From Salirhabdus sp. Marseille-P4669 (GTDB lineage Bacteria; Bacillota; Bacilli; Bacillales; Alkalibacillaceae): a stretch of 64,000 nucleotides of DNA. Under the pieces are notes generated by a model. The model was not told the origin of the DNA and did no database searches. It worked only from the letters and a program-made list of their open reading frames with translations. Numbering within the stretch: the first letter of the stretch is position 1; every line of letters begins with the position of its first letter. Shown one piece after another: positions 61,248 through 64,000 of the stretch. The stretch spans positions 156,117 through 220,116 of the forward strand of contig NZ_OEQK01000008.1 of assembly GCF_900240405.1 (NCBI RefSeq), read 5' to 3'. Made by a program: the position numbers and the translations under genes.

Positions 61248-64000
<2,753 letters not shown>

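Overview
The window comes from the chromosome of a low-GC, endospore-forming Firmicute of the Bacillaceae type. The evidence is a gerKA-KB-KC spore germination cluster, a TcyABC cystine importer very like that of Bacillus, AGGAGG-type ribosome binding sites throughout, and a 15-gene tRNA array behind a 5S-23S rRNA operon in the order known from Bacillus subtilis trnD. I cannot name a species from the sequence alone.

Layout. Bases 1-320 hold a guanine-class purine riboswitch reading left, out of the window, back to back with guanine deaminase. Bases 321-28,670 are ordinary chromosome: RNase J, DinB, two TetR regulators, a DsbA/SpxH-like protein, two XRE-regulator-plus-membrane-protein units, SRPBCC and VOC proteins, a CAP-domain secreted protein, the gerK cluster, an alpha/beta hydrolase operon, a WYL regulator opposite a GyrI-like gene, TcyABC, an NhaC antiporter and an ABC exporter operon. 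Several genes here are damaged: gerKB is split by a frameshift, a Nudix hydrolase has lost its 5' half, and a DUF3169-like membrane gene has an in-frame TAG. Dispersed GGTGCCTGGCACC-type palindromes and a 42-bp degenerate tandem repeat occur between genes.

Bases 28,671-33,955 look like older accessory DNA: a decayed IS1595-like transposase, a McrB-McrC type IV restriction pair, a NERD-domain membrane protein and a fragment of a DnaB helicase gene. Next to this fragment lies the transcription terminator that probably once ended the tRNA array.

Bases 34,038-59,473 form a 25.4-kb integrated island. It is bounded by two 82-nt tRNA-Leu(CAA) copies that differ at one base, and each end carries a tyrosine integrase gene. 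The right half looks like a phage satellite: integrase, excisionase, a primase-ATPase flanked by inverted clusters of 8-bp iterons (a probable origin), and a terminase small subunit. The middle carries a serine recombinase, a GIY-YIG protein, a secreted nuclease lipoprotein and an HTH/HNH protein. The left half is a defence cargo: HerA-like ATPase plus NurA-like nuclease, a Dam methylase and, on the opposite strand, an operon of a UvrD-type helicase-nuclease, two related PD-(D/E)XK nucleases and a DNA methyltransferase. That four-gene operon does not match any defence system I can name and is the best candidate for an undescribed system.

Bases 59,474-64,000 are the tRNA array (Asn-Ser-Glu-Val-fMet-Asp-Phe-Thr-Tyr-Trp-His-Gln-Gly-Cys-Leu in transcription order), 5S rRNA and most of 23S rRNA, all on the minus strand.
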